A DNA stretch of 64,000 nucleotides from Pseudomonadota bacterium (GTDB lineage Bacteria; Pseudomonadota; Alphaproteobacteria; Sphingomonadales; Sphingomonadaceae), in contig JAEZIO010000026.1 of NCBI GenBank assembly GCA_023436615.1, positions 1-64,000 of the forward strand, given 5' to 3'. Below the pieces are notes generated by a model. It made no database searches. It was not told the DNA's origin and worked only from the letters and a program-made list of their open reading frames with translations. Shown here piece by piece: positions 46,288 through 56,176 of this stretch. Within the stretch, counting starts at the first letter, position 1; each line of letters begins with the position of its first letter. Made by a program: the position numbers and the translations under genes.

Positions 46288-47109
46288 CTACGTCGCGAAC
46301 TGCTCCATCGCGATCCGCTCGTCGAGCGCGTGCTCGGGGTCGAACAAGAGGGTGAGCGACCGCGCGCGATCGAGTTTCACATCCACCTGCGCGACCTCGC
46401 GAACCTCGAACTGGTCCGCGACCGCGGAAACCGGCCGCAATTCCGGCTCCAGCACCCGAAAGCAGACCTGCGTGTCGTCAGGAAGAATCGCGCCGGACCA
46501 ACGCCGCGGCCGGAACGGGCTGATGGGGGTCAAGGCAAGCATCTTCGCCTGCAGGGGCAGGATGGGACCGCCGGCGGAAAGGTTGTACGCCGTCGAACCC
46601 GCGGGCGTGGCGACGAGGATTCCGTCGCAGGCGATTTCCGGCATAGCGGTGCGGCCATTCACGGAAACCTCGATCTTGGCGGTCTGGCGCGTCTCGCGCA
46701 GAAGCGAAACTTCGTTGATCGCCGCATGCGTGAAGGTGTCGCCGCCGACCGTCCGCGCGGTCATTTCGAGCGGGGCGACACGGATCGCCTTAGCGCCCTC
46801 GATCCGCTCCGCGAGCAGGTCAAGCCGCCACTCGTTCATCAGGAAACCGACGGTGCCGCGGTTCATTCCGAACACGGGCCGCGGGTCCCCTGCCTCGAGC
46901 ATCGCGTGGAGCGTGTGCAGCATGAAACCGTCACCGCCCAACGCCACGAGAATCTCGGCCGATCCCTCGTCGGCCCACTCGTAGCGCTCCCGGAGAAGCG
47001 CTTCGCCGGCCTGCGCGACTTCGCGATTGGACGACAGGAGCCCGATGCCGAGGCTCGCGAGGTCGGTCTTTGCCGCCTGCGGCTGTCCTGAAGCGTCATT
47101 CGGGCTCAA
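46288..47109 (-). CDS. nadK: NAD kinase
   Basis: Phosphorylates NAD to NADP with ATP. The 273-residue protein has the GGDGFML motif (Gly58-Asp60-Gly61), NRGTVGFLMN, AAINEVSLLR, and DGILVATPAGSTAYNLSAGGPI, all typical. The start is a TTG at 47109, giving MSPNDASG...; an alternative could lie further in, but conserved sequence starts near residue 20. It lies 66 bp downstream of mfd on the same strand and could be read from the same transcript. Confidence 0.93.
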   Translation of the reverse strand: MSPNDASGQPQAAKTDLASLGIGLLSSNREVAQAGEALLRERYEWADEGSAEILVALGGDGFMLHTLHAMLEAGDPRPVFGMNRGTVGFLMNEWRLDLLAERIEGAKAIRVAPLEMTARTVGGDTFTHAAINEVSLLRETRQTAKIEVSVNGRTAMPEIACDGILVATPAGSTAYNLSAGGPILPLQAKMLALTPISPFRPRRWSGAILPDDTQVCFRVLEPELRPVSAVADQFEVREVAQVDVKLDRARSLTLLFDPEHALDERIAMEQFAT

Positions 47110-47175
47110 GACGTTACTCCGTGAAGCTCGTCAGAGGCGCGAACATAAGCGCAATCGGCGTCATCACCGAATCCA

Positions 47176-50100
47176 TCACGCGGCTTCCCTGGCGCGCTCG
47201 CCCGCGGCCGCAACGCGCGCGAGGCCGAGTGAGAGCTGGAGCGCGCCGGCGAGACGATCGTCGGGCGACGGCCAGTTGCGGCTGACGGCGAGCTTGCTGT
47301 CGGGCCGGAGCTTCGCGCTCCCCTTGAGCCGCTCGATATAGGCTAGCAGCCCCTGAAGGTCGGGGAAGCCGCTGTCGGCGAAGGTGACGACGGCGCCGCG
47401 CGGACCGGTATCGAGCTTGGCGACCATCGCCTTCTTGCAGTTGAGCTTGGTCTCGACGATCTTGAGCAGGTTCGACGTTTCCTCGGGCAGCGGCCCGAAA
47501 CGGTCGATCAGCTCTGCCGCGAACTCCTCGATCGCATTCTTGTCTTCGAGGTCGCCCAGGCGCCGATAGAGTCCCATCCTGAGGTCGAGGTCGGGCACGT
47601 AATGCTCAGGGATCAGGATCGGCGCATCGACGCTGATCTGCGGAGAGAATTCCTCCTGGCGCTGGGCGCCGCCGGCCTTCACCTCGACGATCGCCTCCTC
47701 GAGCATCGACTGGTACAGTTCGAAGCCGACCTCCTTGATGTGGCCCGACTGCTCGTCGCCGAGCAGGTTGCCGGCACCGCGGATGTCGAGATCGTGGCTC
47801 GCGAGCTGGAAGCCGGCGCCGAGGCTGTCGAGGTCGGCCAGAACCTGCAGGCGTTTCGCGGCGGTATCCGTGATCTGGCGGTTCGCGGGCGTCGTCAGAT
47901 AAGCGTAGGCGCGAAGCTTCGAGCGTCCAACGCGGCCGCGCAGCTGGTAAAGCTGGGCGAGGCCGAAGCGGTCGGCGCGGTGCACGATCAGCGTGTTCGC
48001 GCTCGGGATATCGAGCCCGCTCTCGACGATGCTGGTCGACAGCAGCACGTCGTACTTGCGGTCGTAGAAAGCGCTCATGCGCTCCTCGACCTCGGTCGCG
48101 CTCATCTGCCCGTGCGCGGTGATCGCCTTCACCTCCGGGACTTCCTGCCGGAGCCACTCCTCGAGGTCGGGCAGATCGGCAATGCGCGGCGCGACGAAGA
48201 AGCTTTGTCCGCCGCGATAATGTTCGCGCAGCAGCGCCTCGCGGATCACCACCTGGTCCCACGGCGTCACATAGGTCCGTACCGCCAGCCGATCGACGGG
48301 CGGCGTCTGGATGACGCTCAATTCGCGAAGCCCGCTCATCGCCATCTGCAACGTTCGCGGAATGGGCGTCGCCGTCAGCGTCAGCACGTGGACGTCCGCC
48401 TTGAGCGCTTTCAAGCGCTCCTTGTGCGCGACTCCGAAATGCTGCTCCTCGTCGACGATCACGAGCCCGAGCTTCTTGAACTTCAGCCCCTTTGCCAGAA
48501 GCGCATGGGTGCCGATGACGATGTCGACCTTGCCGTTCTCGAGACCCTCCTTCGTGCGCTTGGCTTCCGTCGCCGGCACCAGCCGCGACAGGCGGCCGAC
48601 CTCGATCGGGAAGCCGTGAAGGCGATCGATGAAATTCGAATAATGCTGCCGGGCCAAAAGGGTTGTCGGGCAGATCAGGGCAACCTGCATTCCCGACATG
48701 GCGACGACGAAGGCGGCACGAAGCGCGACCTCGGTCTTACCGAAGCCGACGTCGCCGCACACCAGCCGGTCCATTGGCCGGCCAGCCTCGAGGTCGGCGA
48801 GCACCTCCTCGATCGCGCGCTCCTGGTCGTCGGTTTCCTCGTAGGGGAAACGATCGACGAACTGGGGGAACGCCGAGTCGGGCTCGGCGACCGGCGCGGC
48901 GCGCGTGGCGCGCATTGCCGCGACCTTGATCAGCTCGCCGGCGATCTCGCGGATGCGCTCCTTCATCCGCGCCTTGCGGCGCTGCCACGCCTCTCCGCCG
49001 AGGCGATCGAGGCTCACGCCGTCGCTTTCGCTGCCGTATCGGCTCAGCAGCTCGATATTCTCGACCGGAAGATAGAGGCGATCGCCGCCCGCATATTCGA
49101 TGGCGACGCAGTCGTGCGCCGACTTGCGCACCGGTATCTGCGTCAGCCCCTCATATTTGCCGATCCCGTGCTCGGCATGGACCACCAGGTCGCCAGGCGA
49201 GAGGCTGGCTATCTCGGCGAGGAAGGCGTCGGCGCTCTTGCGGCGCTTGCGGCGGCGAACGAGCCGGTCGCCGAGCATGTCCTGCTCGGTGAGCACCGCA
49301 ACGTCCGAGGTCGAGAAGCCGTGGTCGAGCGGTAGTACGAGGAGGGCCGGCTGGCCCTTCGTGCCGTATGCTTCCTGCCAGCTGTCGACCGGTTTCTGCG
49401 CCTTGACGCCATGGTCATGAAGCAGGCCCGAAAGCCGCTCGCGCGCGCCTTTGCTGTAACTGGCAAGCACGACCTTCCTGCCGCCCTTGCGAAGCTTCTG
49501 GATGTGCTCGGCGACCGCTTCGTAGATGTTGGCGTTGCGCGCGCGCTCCGGAGCGAAGTCGCGCGCAGCCTCGACGGCGAAGTCGAGCGTGCGCGCACCT
49601 TCGGCTTCAGGGAAGGGTGAGGTGCGGTGGATCGGCCGCGACCCAACCGCTTCATCCCACTCCTCGCGAGTGAGGTACAGTGCCGCCGGCGGCAGCGGCC
49701 GATAGCTGCCCGGCTCGGACTGCATCGCGCGCGTGCGGTTCTCGAAATAATCGTCAATGCTCTCGGCTCGGGAGTCGAGGGCTCCGTCGACCCCGGAATC
49801 GCGAACGACGATGTCGTCGTCGCCCAGATAGTCGAACATTGTTGCCAGCCGCTCTTCGAACAGGGGCAGCCAGTGCTCCATGCCCGCGAGCCGGCGGCCG
49901 TCAGAGACGGCTTGGTAGAGCGGGTCGCCCGTCGCCGTCGCGCCGAACGTCTCGCGATATCGCTCCCGGAAGCGCTTGATATTGTCCTCGTCCAGCAATG
50001 CTTCCGACGCGGGCATCAGCACGAAATCCTTCGCCGCGCCGGTCGATCGCTGGTCGGTCGGATCGAAACGGCGAAGCGTCTCGATCTCGTCACCGAAGAA

Positions 50101-50667
50101 GTCGAGCCGAAGCGCGGTGGTTTCGCCCGAGGGGAACAAGTCGATCAGCGATCCGCGAACCGCGAACTCGCCATGCTCGGCGACTGTATCGCTGCGTTGA
50201 TAACCGAGCGCCGTCAGTTGCTCGACAAGGGCGTCGCGATCGATCCGCTCGCCTTCGGCAATCCTTCTCGTGAGCTGACGGATCCGAAAGGGCGTCAGCA
50301 GGCGCTGGGTGGCGCCGTTGGCCGTCACGACCAGAAGCTGCGGCTTTTTCAGCGGCTGCTGCAGCGCGTTCAACGTCGCCAGCCGCTCGGCCATCACCCG
50401 CAGCGCCGGCGAGGCCCGGTCGTAAGGAAGGCAGTCCCACGCCGGCAAGGTCAGGACCTCGACCTCGGGCGCGAAGAGAGGAACGGTTTCCGCCAGCCCC
50501 CGCATTGCCGCTTCGTCCGCGGCTATCACCACCGCGCGCCCGCTCTTGCTGCGCCCGTGCGCGGCTCGCGCGAGGTCGGCTGCAAGCCAGGGCAGGAACC
50601 CCGCCGGCACGCCGGCGAGCGTCAGCGGGCCGCGCGCGTTGAGGACATGCTGAAGCTGCTCGCTCAT
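47176..50667 (-). CDS. mfd: Transcription-repair coupling factor Mfd
   Basis: Removes RNA polymerase stalled at DNA lesions and recruits UvrA. The 1163-residue protein has the UvrB-like N-terminus, the RNA-polymerase-interacting domain (GDLVVHAEHGIGKYEGL), and a RecG-like helicase with P-loop GDVGFGKTEVA, DEEQHFGV, TATPIPRTLQMA and QLYQLRGRVGRS. The ATG at 50667 overlaps the sdhE stop (ATGA); the reading frame is open further upstream, but that region is sdhE. nadK follows. Confidence 0.95.
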   Translation of the reverse strand: MSEQLQHVLNARGPLTLAGVPAGFLPWLAADLARAAHGRSKSGRAVVIAADEAAMRGLAETVPLFAPEVEVLTLPAWDCLPYDRASPALRVMAERLATLNALQQPLKKPQLLVVTANGATQRLLTPFRIRQLTRRIAEGERIDRDALVEQLTALGYQRSDTVAEHGEFAVRGSLIDLFPSGETTALRLDFFGDEIETLRRFDPTDQRSTGAAKDFVLMPASEALLDEDNIKRFRERYRETFGATATGDPLYQAVSDGRRLAGMEHWLPLFEERLATMFDYLGDDDIVVRDSGVDGALDSRAESIDDYFENRTRAMQSEPGSYRPLPPAALYLTREEWDEAVGSRPIHRTSPFPEAEGARTLDFAVEAARDFAPERARNANIYEAVAEHIQKLRKGGRKVVLASYSKGARERLSGLLHDHGVKAQKPVDSWQEAYGTKGQPALLVLPLDHGFSTSDVAVLTEQDMLGDRLVRRRKRRKSADAFLAEIASLSPGDLVVHAEHGIGKYEGLTQIPVRKSAHDCVAIEYAGGDRLYLPVENIELLSRYGSESDGVSLDRLGGEAWQRRKARMKERIREIAGELIKVAAMRATRAAPVAEPDSAFPQFVDRFPYEETDDQERAIEEVLADLEAGRPMDRLVCGDVGFGKTEVALRAAFVVAMSGMQVALICPTTLLARQHYSNFIDRLHGFPIEVGRLSRLVPATEAKRTKEGLENGKVDIVIGTHALLAKGLKFKKLGLVIVDEEQHFGVAHKERLKALKADVHVLTLTATPIPRTLQMAMSGLRELSVIQTPPVDRLAVRTYVTPWDQVVIREALLREHYRGGQSFFVAPRIADLPDLEEWLRQEVPEVKAITAHGQMSATEVEERMSAFYDRKYDVLLSTSIVESGLDIPSANTLIVHRADRFGLAQLYQLRGRVGRSKLRAYAYLTTPANRQITDTAAKRLQVLADLDSLGAGFQLASHDLDIRGAGNLLGDEQSGHIKEVGFELYQSMLEEAIVEVKAGGAQRQEEFSPQISVDAPILIPEHYVPDLDLRMGLYRRLGDLEDKNAIEEFAAELIDRFGPLPEETSNLLKIVETKLNCKKAMVAKLDTGPRGAVVTFADSGFPDLQGLLAYIERLKGSAKLRPDSKLAVSRNWPSPDDRLAGALQLSLGLARVAAAGERAREAA

Positions 50668-50939
50668 CGCGCTATCGGAATGTAGTCGAGCTTCTTGAGC
50701 GCCTCGAGCATAGGGCCTTGGTAGCGTTCCGGCGCTTCGCTGGTTCCCGCTGCCCAGGCGAGGATGTCGACGTCCTGTTCTTCGAGCATCTGCGTGAACA
50801 GGGCACGCTCGGCCGCGCTCCAGGACCGGTGATGCACGTCGAAGAAGGCGCCGACGAGGATATCCGCCTCGAACGTGCCGCGGTGGTGCGCTCGCCAACG
50901 GAGGCGCTTCAGTTCAACGTCGGGATGCATTCGCGCCAT
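50664..50939 (-). CDS. sdhE: FAD assembly factor SdhE (SDH5 family)
   Basis: Helps covalent attachment of FAD to succinate dehydrogenase flavoprotein. The 91-residue protein has the RRAHHRG-like signature (LRWRAHHRGTFEADILVGAF, where RGxxE is the key motif), then FTQMLEEQDVDILAWAAG. Normal length. It sits directly before mfd with an ATGA overlap, a pairing common in alphaproteobacteria, where recG is usually the next divergent gene. Confidence 0.9.
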   Translation of the reverse strand: MARMHPDVELKRLRWRAHHRGTFEADILVGAFFDVHHRSWSAAERALFTQMLEEQDVDILAWAAGTSEAPERYQGPMLEALKKLDYIPIAR

Positions 50940-51022
50940 GTAGGCAGCCCAAGCGTATCAGGAAAGGCAGCCGCGGCGCGCATTCGTTGCGGGCCGCGGC
51001 GCGATATCTTAGCACGATTGCA

Positions 51023-51817
51023 GTGAGCGCGACGGGCGAAACATTCCGGAAACAGGCGGCGCGCGCCGCCTATGGCTGGGGCCGGCCGAAGAGCTGGACG
51101 GATGCGCTGGATCTCCTGCGTGAGGCCGCGGAACGGGGCGAAGCGGAGGCGGAGCAAGAGTTGGCGCTCGTTTCACAGGCGCCGATCGAGCAGCTGTTGG
51201 AGGCGCCTGAGGCGGACCTGCTGTCACAGATATCGCAGATAGGCTCGTGCAGCGGCTTTGCACCGCCCGGCTTTTCGGAATGGCTGATCGAGCACGCCTC
51301 CAAGCGCCTGGTGGATGCTTCGGTGAACACGGCTGAAGAGGGCGTGGCCCTTCGGACCGCTCGCGACGCAGCATTCGGGCCGCGCCAGCGTGACCTCGTC
51401 CTGGCGATCATGCAGGAGCGGGCGGCTTCGTTGATCGGCATTCCCGTCGAGTTCCACGAGCCGCCGAACGTCATCAGTTACGAGCCCGGGCAGGAGTTCA
51501 GCCTTCACGTCGACTTCATCGATCCCCGCCCGCCGCAATTTCAGCAGGAGCTTCAGGTGCTGGGCCAGCGGACGGCGACGATCGTCACCTATCTCAACGA
51601 AGATTTCGACGGTGCGGAAACCTGGTTTCCGGACGCGCAGGTCAAGTTCCGCGGCAAGACGGGCGACGCGATCGTCTTTTCCAACGTCCTTCGGGACGGC
51701 AATCCGGACCCCAACACGCGTCACGCGGGGCTTCCGCCGACACGCGGACGAAAGTGGGTATTGTCGCAGTGGATCCGGTCGAAGCCATTCCCGTACCGTC
51801 CCGAGGACCTCGCCTGA
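51023..51817 (+). CDS. Prolyl-4-hydroxylase-like 2OG-Fe(II) oxygenase with Sel1-like N-terminus
   Basis: A 264-residue oxygenase. Residues ~14-50 resemble one Sel1/TPR helical pair (AAYGWGRPKSWTDALDLLREAA). Residues ~70-255 form the prolyl-4-hydroxylase fold with iron ligands His162-x-Asp164 (FSLHVDFID) and His234 (NTRHAG), and Lys244 (GRKWVLSQW), the residue that binds 2-oxoglutarate in P4H enzymes. It probably hydroxylates a protein residue; the target is unknown. The GTG at 51023 is the likely start, with a TTG at 50987 possible. It lies between sdhE and recG, ending 21 bp before recG on the same strand. Confidence 0.85.
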   Translation: MSATGETFRKQAARAAYGWGRPKSWTDALDLLREAAERGEAEAEQELALVSQAPIEQLLEAPEADLLSQISQIGSCSGFAPPGFSEWLIEHASKRLVDASVNTAEEGVALRTARDAAFGPRQRDLVLAIMQERAASLIGIPVEFHEPPNVISYEPGQEFSLHVDFIDPRPPQFQQELQVLGQRTATIVTYLNEDFDGAETWFPDAQVKFRGKTGDAIVFSNVLRDGNPDPNTRHAGLPPTRGRKWVLSQWIRSKPFPYRPEDLA

Positions 51818-51838
51818 TGGGTTTTCCCGGGAGCTCCG

Positions 51839-53899
51839 GTGCGCCCTGAGATCCTCAACCCTTTGTTCGCGGAGGTCGAGACCCTGTCGGGAGTCGGCCC
51901 GCAGGTGGCCAAGCTGCTCAAGCGGTTGAACATCACTCGCGTGATCGATCTGCTGTATCATCTGCCGACAGGTGTGATCGAGCGGCTCAAGGTCCCGGCA
52001 GCGAGTTCGTCGCTGATCGGTCACAACGTGATCCTGGAGATCGAGCCTTACCAGACCCGCGAGCCGCGCTCCGGCCGCGGACCCATGCGCGTTTTCGCCT
52101 CCGACTCCGACGGCAACACGATCAGCCTCGTCTATTTCAACAATCCCGGCTGGGCAAAGAAGAGCCTGCCGATGGGCCAGGTGCGCGTCGTCTCGGGCAA
52201 GCTCGAGGCCTATGGCGACGAGTGGCAGATCATTCATCCCGAGGTCGCCGAACTGGGCAAGGGGCCGCAGCCCGCGATCCGCGAACCGGTGTATCCGCTG
52301 ACGGAGGGCATCACGAACAGAAGGATGCGCGAGCTCGCCGGCATTGGTGTCGATCGGGCTCCCGACCTTCCCGAATGGATCGAGCCGAGCCTCGCCGCAC
52401 GCGAAGCCTTCCGCCCGTGGCGCGCGGCGCTTGCCGAGGCGCACGCCGACCCAGCCGCGAGCGATGCGCGACGGCGGCTGGCCTATGACGAGATCTTCGC
52501 CAACCAGCTCGCGCTGCTGCTGCTTCGCCAGTCCGCTCGCCGGAAGCGCGGCACGCCGCTGGTGGGCAACGATACGCTGATCGGCAAACTCAAGCTTCCA
52601 TATCAGCATACGGCCGCGCAGCGGCGGGTGATCGCAGAGATCCGCGGCGACATGGAGCAGAGCGTGCCCATGCTCCGGCTGCTGCAGGGTGACGTCGGCT
52701 CGGGGAAAACGCTCGTCGCGACTGAAGCGATGCTCATTGCCGTTGAAGCAGGCGCGCAGGCAGCGCTGCTCGCCCCCACCGAAATCCTGGCCCGTCAGCA
52801 CTACGCGACGCTGGTCAAGCAGCTGCACGCTCTGGGTGTCCAGGTCGCGATCCTGACCGGGCGCGAAAAGGGCAAGGCGCGCGAGAGCGTCTTGATGGGA
52901 CTCGCCGACGGTTCGATCGACATCCTGGTGGGCACCCACGCGATCTTCCAGGAGAAGGTCGCGTACAAGAAGCTCGGGCTTGCGGTAATCGACGAGCAGC
53001 ACCGCTTCGGCGTCTCGCAGCGGCTCCTCCTTTCGCAGAAGGCCGACGGGCCGCCGCACCTTCTGGTCATGACAGCGACGCCGATTCCGCGGACGCTGAC
53101 GCTAACGCAATATGGAGAGATGGACGTCAGCCGCATCGACGAGATGCCGGCCGGCCGTACGCCGATCGAGACTCGGGTGATCAGCGACGAGAAGCTTGCG
53201 GAGGTGGTCGACGGGCTCGGCCGCCATATCGCGCTCGGCGGCCAGGCCTATTGGGTGTGTCCGCTGGTCGAGGAAAGCGAGACGAGCGACGCCGCGGCGG
53301 CGCAGGAGCGCGCGCGAGTGCTCAAGGTGCGCTTCGGCGAGGGCAGGGTCGGGCTCGTCCACGGACGCATGAAGGGGGCTGAGAAGGACGCGGTGATGGC
53401 CGCCTTCGCAAGCGGGGACATCGCGGTGCTCGTCGCCACTACCGTGATCGAAGTCGGTGTAGACGTTCCAAATGCCACGCTGATGATCGTCGAGGGCGCG
53501 GAGCGGTTCGGCCTCTCCCAGCTTCATCAGCTTCGCGGCCGCGTCGGGCGTGGCTCCGGCAAGAGCACCTGCCTTCTGATCCGCGGCGCGAACCTGACCG
53601 ACACTGCGCGCGCGCGGCTTGCGCTGATGCGCGAGACGAACGACGGCTTCCGGATCGCGGAGGAGGACCTGCGCCTGCGCGGGCCTGGGGAAATCCTCGG
53701 CACTCGCCAGTCGGGGGAGGAGGCGTTCCGCGTCGCCACGGTCGCGGACGTCGACGAATTGGCGCAGGTGGCTCAGGACGACGCCCAGCTGTTGCTCGAC
53801 CGCGACGGCGGCCTTTCCGGCACGCGCGGCCAGGCGGCGCGGACCTGTCTCTATCTCTTCGAACGCGACCAGGCGGTGGGGCTGATCCGCTCAGGCTAA
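51839..53899 (+). CDS. recG: ATP-dependent DNA helicase RecG
   Basis: Branch-migration helicase for stalled replication forks and recombination intermediates. The 686-residue protein has the wedge domain (GVGPQVAKLLKRLNI near the start), the P-loop QGDVGSGKTLVA, DEQHRFGVSQR, TATPIPRTLTL and LHQLRGRVGRGSG. Start GTG at 51839. The P4H-like gene precedes it by 21 bp and a YdcZ-type gene follows by 9 bp; all three may be one transcript. Confidence 0.95.
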   Translation: MRPEILNPLFAEVETLSGVGPQVAKLLKRLNITRVIDLLYHLPTGVIERLKVPAASSSLIGHNVILEIEPYQTREPRSGRGPMRVFASDSDGNTISLVYFNNPGWAKKSLPMGQVRVVSGKLEAYGDEWQIIHPEVAELGKGPQPAIREPVYPLTEGITNRRMRELAGIGVDRAPDLPEWIEPSLAAREAFRPWRAALAEAHADPAASDARRRLAYDEIFANQLALLLLRQSARRKRGTPLVGNDTLIGKLKLPYQHTAAQRRVIAEIRGDMEQSVPMLRLLQGDVGSGKTLVATEAMLIAVEAGAQAALLAPTEILARQHYATLVKQLHALGVQVAILTGREKGKARESVLMGLADGSIDILVGTHAIFQEKVAYKKLGLAVIDEQHRFGVSQRLLLSQKADGPPHLLVMTATPIPRTLTLTQYGEMDVSRIDEMPAGRTPIETRVISDEKLAEVVDGLGRHIALGGQAYWVCPLVEESETSDAAAAQERARVLKVRFGEGRVGLVHGRMKGAEKDAVMAAFASGDIAVLVATTVIEVGVDVPNATLMIVEGAERFGLSQLHQLRGRVGRGSGKSTCLLIRGANLTDTARARLALMRETNDGFRIAEEDLRLRGPGEILGTRQSGEEAFRVATVADVDELAQVAQDDAQLLLDRDGGLSGTRGQAARTCLYLFERDQAVGLIRSG

Positions 53900-53908
53900 G
53901 GAGCCACC

Positions 53909-54352
53909 ATGGCGATCCTGATTCCGATGTTGCTCGTCTTTTTCGCCGGCGCGATGGTCGCCATCCAGGCGCCCACCAACGCGATGCTGTCCAAGGCGGG
54001 CGGGTCGCCGGTCCTTGCGGCGCTTATCTCGTTCGCAGTGGGCAGCATGGCATTGCTCGTCGTATGGCTCGCAAGCGGCAACCGGCCCGCCGCGTCCTCG
54101 TTCGCGGGCTTGCCGTGGTACGCATGGATTGGCGGGCTCTATGGAGCGGTGTTCGTCGCCGTCGCGGCGTACGCGGCGCCGAAGATCGGTGTCGCTTCGC
54201 TCATCACCATCGGTATCGCAGGACAGATCGCGATGGCGCTGTGGCTGGACCACGTCGGCGCGATGGGTCTTGTGCGAGAGCCGATCAATCTAGGCCGGGT
54301 CGCCGGCGCGGCACTTGTGATCGCCGGCGTTGTCCTCGTTCGCCGCAGTTAG
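53909..54352 (+). CDS. YdcZ (DUF606) small membrane transporter-like protein
   Basis: A 147-residue protein with about four or five hydrophobic helices and the DUF606 pattern (AIQAPTNAMLSKAGGSPVLAA; WIGGLYGAVFVAVAAYAAPKIG). It is half the length of EamA/DMT transporters and may work as a dimer. Substrate unknown. It follows recG by 9 bp with AAGGAG before the ATG and shares TTAG with the convergent tyrS stop. Confidence 0.85.
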   Translation: MAILIPMLLVFFAGAMVAIQAPTNAMLSKAGGSPVLAALISFAVGSMALLVVWLASGNRPAASSFAGLPWYAWIGGLYGAVFVAVAAYAAPKIGVASLITIGIAGQIAMALWLDHVGAMGLVREPINLGRVAGAALVIAGVVLVRRS

Positions 54353-55572
54353 CGCACGAGCAGTGCGTGGCGCTTCTTGCCGAGGCTGATCTTGATTGGC
54401 TGGACGGCCGGCTGGACGGTCAGGGACGCGTCGTCGACAGGCCGATCGTCGAGGCGAACCGCGCCCTCCGCGATCTTGCGTTTCGCTTCCTTGTTGGATG
54501 GGGTGAAACCGAGAGCCGTGAGCGCATGTGCGATGTTCATTCCTTCCCCGATGGACAGCGTCGGCAAGTCCTCACCCGCGCCACCTTCGCCGAACGTCTG
54601 TCGCGCCGTCTCCTCGGCCGCTCGCGCAGCTTCCTCTCCATGGAGCATTGCCGTCGCGGCATTGGCGAGCGCGACCTTGGCGTCGTTGATCTGGGCGCCT
54701 GCGAGGGCCTCCAGCCGACGCACCTCGTCCATCGGGATGTCGGTAAAGCGCCGAAGGAAGACTCCGACGTTGCTGTCGTCGGTGTTCCGCCAGAACTGCC
54801 AGTATTCGTAGGGGCTCAACATGTCGGCATTAAGCCACACGGCTCCGCGGGCGGTCTTGCCCATCTTGGACCCGTCCGGGTTGGTGATAAGCGGAGTGGT
54901 CACTCCGAATACCTCCGTGCCGTCCACTCGCCGGGCCAGTTCTATCCCGTTGACGATATTGCCCCACTGGTCGGAGCCGCCCATCTGGAGCCGGCAACCG
55001 ACGCGGCGCGAGAGCTCCAGGAAATCGTAGGCCTGGAGGATCATGTAGTTGAATTCGAGGAAGGTCAGCGGCTGCTCGCGCTCAAGCCGCAGCTGGACGC
55101 TGTCGAAGGTCAGCATCCGGTTAATGGTGAAATGGCGGCCCACGTCACGCAGGAAGGGGATGTATTCGAGCTTCCCGAGCCACTCGTCATTGTTGAGCAT
55201 GATCGCGCCGGTCGGGCCATCGTCGAAGCTGAGGAAGCGCTCAAAGACCTTCCGGATGCCCGCGATGTTGGTGGCGATGTCGTCGTCAGTAAGCAGCTTG
55301 CGCGCTTCATCCTTGCCCGTGGGATCCCCGACCTTCGTGGTGCCGCCGCCCATCAGGACGATCGGGCGGTGCCCCGCCTGCTGAAGCCGGCGCAGAAGCA
55401 TGATCTGGACGAGGCTTCCGACGTGCAGGCTCGGCGCGGTCGCGTCGAATCCGATATAGCCGGTGACGATCTCCTTAGCGGCGAGCGCGTCGAGCCCTGC
55501 CGCGTCCGTCAGCTGGTGGACGTAGCCGCGCTCGTCGAGAAGCTTCAGCAGGTCGGAATTGTAGCCGGTCAT
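54349..55572 (-). CDS. tyrS: Tyrosyl-tRNA synthetase
   Basis: Charges tRNA-Tyr. The 407-residue TyrRS has the HIGH-type motif as HVGS (His50), YIGFDATAPS before it, the tyrosine and tRNA region QWGNIVNGIEL, the KMSKS-type loop as KMGKT (usual in this synthetase), and a C-terminal S4 RNA-binding domain (KEAKRKIAEGAVRLDDRPV). Single gene, divergent from the DOMON-like gene. Confidence 0.96.
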   Translation of the reverse strand: MTGYNSDLLKLLDERGYVHQLTDAAGLDALAAKEIVTGYIGFDATAPSLHVGSLVQIMLLRRLQQAGHRPIVLMGGGTTKVGDPTGKDEARKLLTDDDIATNIAGIRKVFERFLSFDDGPTGAIMLNNDEWLGKLEYIPFLRDVGRHFTINRMLTFDSVQLRLEREQPLTFLEFNYMILQAYDFLELSRRVGCRLQMGGSDQWGNIVNGIELARRVDGTEVFGVTTPLITNPDGSKMGKTARGAVWLNADMLSPYEYWQFWRNTDDSNVGVFLRRFTDIPMDEVRRLEALAGAQINDAKVALANAATAMLHGEEAARAAEETARQTFGEGGAGEDLPTLSIGEGMNIAHALTALGFTPSNKEAKRKIAEGAVRLDDRPVDDASLTVQPAVQPIKISLGKKRHALLVR

Positions 55573-55625
55573 GCTGGCCGCTTAGCCAACTCGTCAGCAG
55601 CGTGAAAGCTGGATAGGGAACGGGC

Positions 55626-56162
55626 GTGCAGCTCAGCTTGGTTCCGCATCCCGCCACGCCGCCGGCCCGGCCGCCGTTCGAAGTCTGGGCGAGCGTCGAT
55701 CATGCCGCGATGCTCGGCCCGGTGGCGACGACGAACATCTGGTTCGGCGTCGGTGCTCCCGCCGAGCGCTTCGTGATCCCGGACGTCGCGATTCCAGGGC
55801 GGAAGGATGGGCTGTGGCGGACCACCTGTTTCGAAGCATTCCTCACGGAGAATGCGAGCGACGGCTACAGCGAATGGAATTTCGCGCCTTCGGGGGACTG
55901 GGCTGCCTACGAGTTCAGCGGATACCGTGAGGGCATGTCGCCGGCTGAAGTCACGGAACCGTACGTCCGAATGGAGGATAATTTCACGTGGTGGGCGCTG
56001 GGCGCGACGATCGCGATTCCGGCGGACCCGCAATGGCATCTCGGCCTGAGCGCGGTGCTGGAGGAAAAGGACGGCGCCAAATCCTACTGGGCGCTCGCCC
56101 ATCCGAATGCCGACAAGCCCGATTTCCATCACGCCGATTGCTTCGCGGCCAAGCTTGCCTGA
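55626..56162 (+). CDS. DOMON-like domain protein
   Basis: A 178-residue protein with the DOMON-like fold seen in sphingomonads (VWASVDHAAMLGPVATTNIWFGVG; CFEAFLTENASDGYSEWNFAPSGDWAAYEF; ADPQWHLGLSAVLEE). It may bind heme or sugar; function unknown, and no signal peptide is visible. GTG start at 55626. It is followed by the palindromic repeat and namZ; a link to namZ is possible because both are on the same strand 80 bp apart. Confidence 0.8.
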   Translation: MQLSLVPHPATPPARPPFEVWASVDHAAMLGPVATTNIWFGVGAPAERFVIPDVAIPGRKDGLWRTTCFEAFLTENASDGYSEWNFAPSGDWAAYEFSGYREGMSPAEVTEPYVRMEDNFTWWALGATIAIPADPQWHLGLSAVLEEKDGAKSYWALAHPNADKPDFHHADCFAAKLA

Positions 56163-56176
56163 TTGCAATTCCGCAC

